Positions 62,600 to 64,000 of a stretch of 64,000 bases of DNA are shown here, one piece after another (the first letter of the stretch is position 1; each line of letters opens with the position of its first letter). Both the position numbers and the translations under genes were made by a program. The stretch comes from JACVRW01 sp963757815 (lineage in GTDB: Bacteria > Actinomycetota > Thermoleophilia > Solirubrobacterales > Thermoleophilaceae). The DNA lies in the NCBI GenBank assembly GCA_963757815.1, contig CAVWSN010000025.1:1-64000 (forward strand). The letters run 5' to 3'. The notes under the pieces are model-generated. The model had not been told where the DNA came from and ran no database searches. It was given only the letters and a program-made list of their open reading frames with translations.

Positions 62600-63690
62600 A
62601 GGTCACCCGTCTGGCCGTGCTCGCCACAGCGGTGGCGGCACTCGGCGTCCCGGCGGCCGCGTCAGCGCATCCGTCGGTCTATACGGACGTTGCGAAGTTG
62701 GTTCCGAGCCCTCCACCACCCGTCATCACGCCTGCAGATCTGACCAATCAGACGCGCTACGTGGTCTCCAACCACGGCAACAGCTACGTCCTGCGTGAGT
62801 CCAACAACCAGACCAGCGGAGGTGTGGTCGACTACAAACTCGCGCCCGGTGCGTGGCGAAGCCAGCCAAGCGTCACCACGTCCGACCTCATCGCCCAGGC
62901 CGGCACCGGCGGCCAGGCGCACAACACCTGCACGACACCCGCGCTGACCGCCGTCAGCGCCATCGAGGGGTGGCAGGAGGAGTCTGCCGCGGGCAAGCCC
63001 GAGCCGTTCTTCGCGTACGTGCCGTTCCAAAAGGCGTCGGCCGGGCTGGATGACCATCCCGAGGTCTGGATCCCGCACGTCAAGACCCTCACCGGTGTGG
63101 ACCTCACGACGGTGAGCAACGATGCGAGCGCCGCGACGGCGCAGCTCAAGGCGCTGTGTGAGGCCCTTCCGGGTCCAGGCGTATTCGTCCCGGCGGACGC
63201 GATGCAGACCGCCGCGACGGCGTTCAACAGCGCGACGATCCTGGAGGCGACGAACCCGTTGAACGCCCGGATCGGTCAGCTCAACACTCTCAACCAGCAG
63301 CTCGAGGCGCAGAAGGCGGCCGCCCAGCGGGCCACCGGCGCCGCACAGGCTGAGGTCGCGCGCCTGATGACTCGGCTGCGGCTCGAGGAGGTTGGCAGCC
63401 AGTCGCCCGCGCGACTCGCCTCCGACGGTCCGTCCGTCAGGGTGACGGGTCCCGCCGGCATGGCGGTCACGGTCCGGCTGCGGGTCGACAGGGCCACGGC
63501 CAAGGCGATCGGCTGGAAGTCGCTCGTGCTGGGCAAGGAGAGCGCGACCATCGGACAGGACGCGAGCGCGCTCGTCGAGTTCGCGCTCAGCGGCCGTGCG
63601 AGGGGCGCTCTGAGCAAGGCGAAGCGGTCGATGGAGGTCTACTTCGCGGCTCGGTCTGGGGATCGCTACGCCTCGACGCGTAACCGCTGA
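62596..63690 (+). CDS. Secreted protein of the copper cluster, unknown function
   Basis: 364 residues, intact. Signal peptide LAVLATAVAALGVPAAASA, mature N-terminus HPSVYTDVAKLVPSPP, again beginning with His after cleavage. The middle carries QTRYVVSNHGNSYVLRESNN, two cysteines (NTCTTPALTAV, KALCEALPGPG) and EPFFAYVPFQKASAGLDDHP; then an Ala/Gln-rich helix (LNQQLEAQKAAAQRATGAAQ) and a basic beta domain VRVTGPAGMAVTVRLRVDR. ATGA-coupled to the preceding gene. No enzyme family recognised. Confidence 0.65.
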   Translation: MKVTRLAVLATAVAALGVPAAASAHPSVYTDVAKLVPSPPPPVITPADLTNQTRYVVSNHGNSYVLRESNNQTSGGVVDYKLAPGAWRSQPSVTTSDLIAQAGTGGQAHNTCTTPALTAVSAIEGWQEESAAGKPEPFFAYVPFQKASAGLDDHPEVWIPHVKTLTGVDLTTVSNDASAATAQLKALCEALPGPGVFVPADAMQTAATAFNSATILEATNPLNARIGQLNTLNQQLEAQKAAAQRATGAAQAEVARLMTRLRLEEVGSQSPARLASDGPSVRVTGPAGMAVTVRLRVDRATAKAIGWKSLVLGKESATIGQDASALVEFALSGRARGALSKAKRSMEVYFAARSGDRYASTRNR

Positions 63691-63709
63691 CGGGCGAGAA
63701 AGGAGCACG

Positions 63710-64000
63710 ATGCGAATGCGTTTAGTAGTCACGGTCCTTGCCGCGCTCGCCGCGGTGGCGCTTGCGGCCACCGCGGCCATGGCGCACGTCGACGTGAAGT
63801 CCCGGAGTCCCTCCAAGGGGGGCTCGGCGAGCAAATCGATCGGGTCCGTCAGCGTCACCTTCGAGGGGCCGATCCGAAGCGGCGGAATCCGCGTCGTCGG
63901 GCCGGGCGGGACGGGTCGTCTCGTCTGGCAGCGGCGGGCGTGATCCGCGCAACATCACCCGCGTCAAGGTCGGGCTGAAGGGGTCGAAGAGGGCGGGCAG
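63710..64000 (+). CDS. CopC-domain protein (partial, frameshifted, runs off window)
   Basis: Starts after AGAAAGGAGCACG with MRMRLVVTVLAALAAVALAA and cleavage after MA, so the mature chain begins HVDVKSRSPSKGGSASKSIG, the His-first copper-binding N-terminus of CopC. Then VTFEGPIRSGGIRVVGPGG. A one-base shift near 63930 closes the frame; the next frame reads RDPRNITRVKVGLKGSKRAG to the window edge. It would be the second CopC domain in the cluster. Confidence 0.6.

Overview
The window is GC-rich (about 70 percent by eye) and carries features typical of an actinomycete-type genome: GTG and ATGA-coupled starts, AAGGAGG ribosome sites, a two-CxxC Fur/Zur regulator, and TCGAAC(N4)GTTCGA palindromes like actinobacterial SOS boxes. 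Gene content (LVIVD-type propeller proteins, a giant AAA/TPR regulator, a GMC oxidase fused to an alpha/beta hydrolase, many SnoaL and small membrane proteins) suggests a Thermoleophilia/Solirubrobacterales-like soil actinobacterium, but that placement is inference. Many genes are split by one-base frameshifts although their protein sequence continues cleanly in another frame. The density looks more like uncorrected sequencing indels than natural decay, so several genes called broken here may be intact in the organism.

Layout. 1-3.8 kb: a degraded stretch with ZIP, DedA, VIT1-like, flavoprotein, Usp-like and DUF1269-like pieces, ending in a tRNA 3' remnant plus terminator. 3.8-9.6 kb: MBL hydrolase, SnoaL proteins, TetR, small membrane proteins, fatty acid hydroxylase, then a LAGLIDADG gene divergent from tRNA-Leu(CAG). 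9.8-16.3 kb: Fe/Mn superoxide dismutase, haloalkane dehalogenase-like hydrolase, Zur and ZnuA with a Zur-like box, and a sulfur pair (TauE exporter and MBL-rhodanese persulfide dioxygenase). 16.3-23.3 kb: 5'-nucleotidase, phosphoglycerate mutase-like, CAP-domain, GCS2-like ligase and adenylate cyclase genes. 23.3-32.6 kb: a minus-strand run of DyP peroxidase, a duplicated-domain protein, the GMC oxidase/hydrolase fusion and a large AAA regulator.

32.7-45 kb is the most interesting part. tRNA-Pro, tRNA-Gly, a phosphotriesterase gene and a degenerate tRNA-Trp are followed by an 8.3 kb exopolysaccharide cluster (glmS, two GH16-like proteins, two polysaccharide deacetylases, a GT2 synthase and a tiny membrane partner). 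The cluster is bracketed by a direct repeat made of the first 31 codons of the phosphotriesterase gene plus the 3' part of tRNA-Trp, i.e. a candidate genomic island at tRNA-Trp. Beside the intact tRNA-Trp and beside tRNA-Leu(CAA) lie two more LAGLIDADG genes of the same family as the one at 9 kb. All three sit within about 70 bp of a tRNA gene and all three have a LexA-like palindrome at or just upstream of the start. Together they look like a dispersed, SOS-linked, tRNA-associated family of free-standing homing endonuclease-like genes.

45-50 kb holds a VOC protein, cupin, M28 peptidase, acetoacetyl-CoA synthetase and MFS transporter. 50.3-58.8 kb is an array of secreted LVIVD-type propeller paralogues, several with poly-Asp C-terminal tails, with a Cu/Zn-SOD-like protein that has borrowed the promoter and signal peptide of its neighbour. 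58.9-64 kb is a CopC/CopD-type copper cluster running off the window end.
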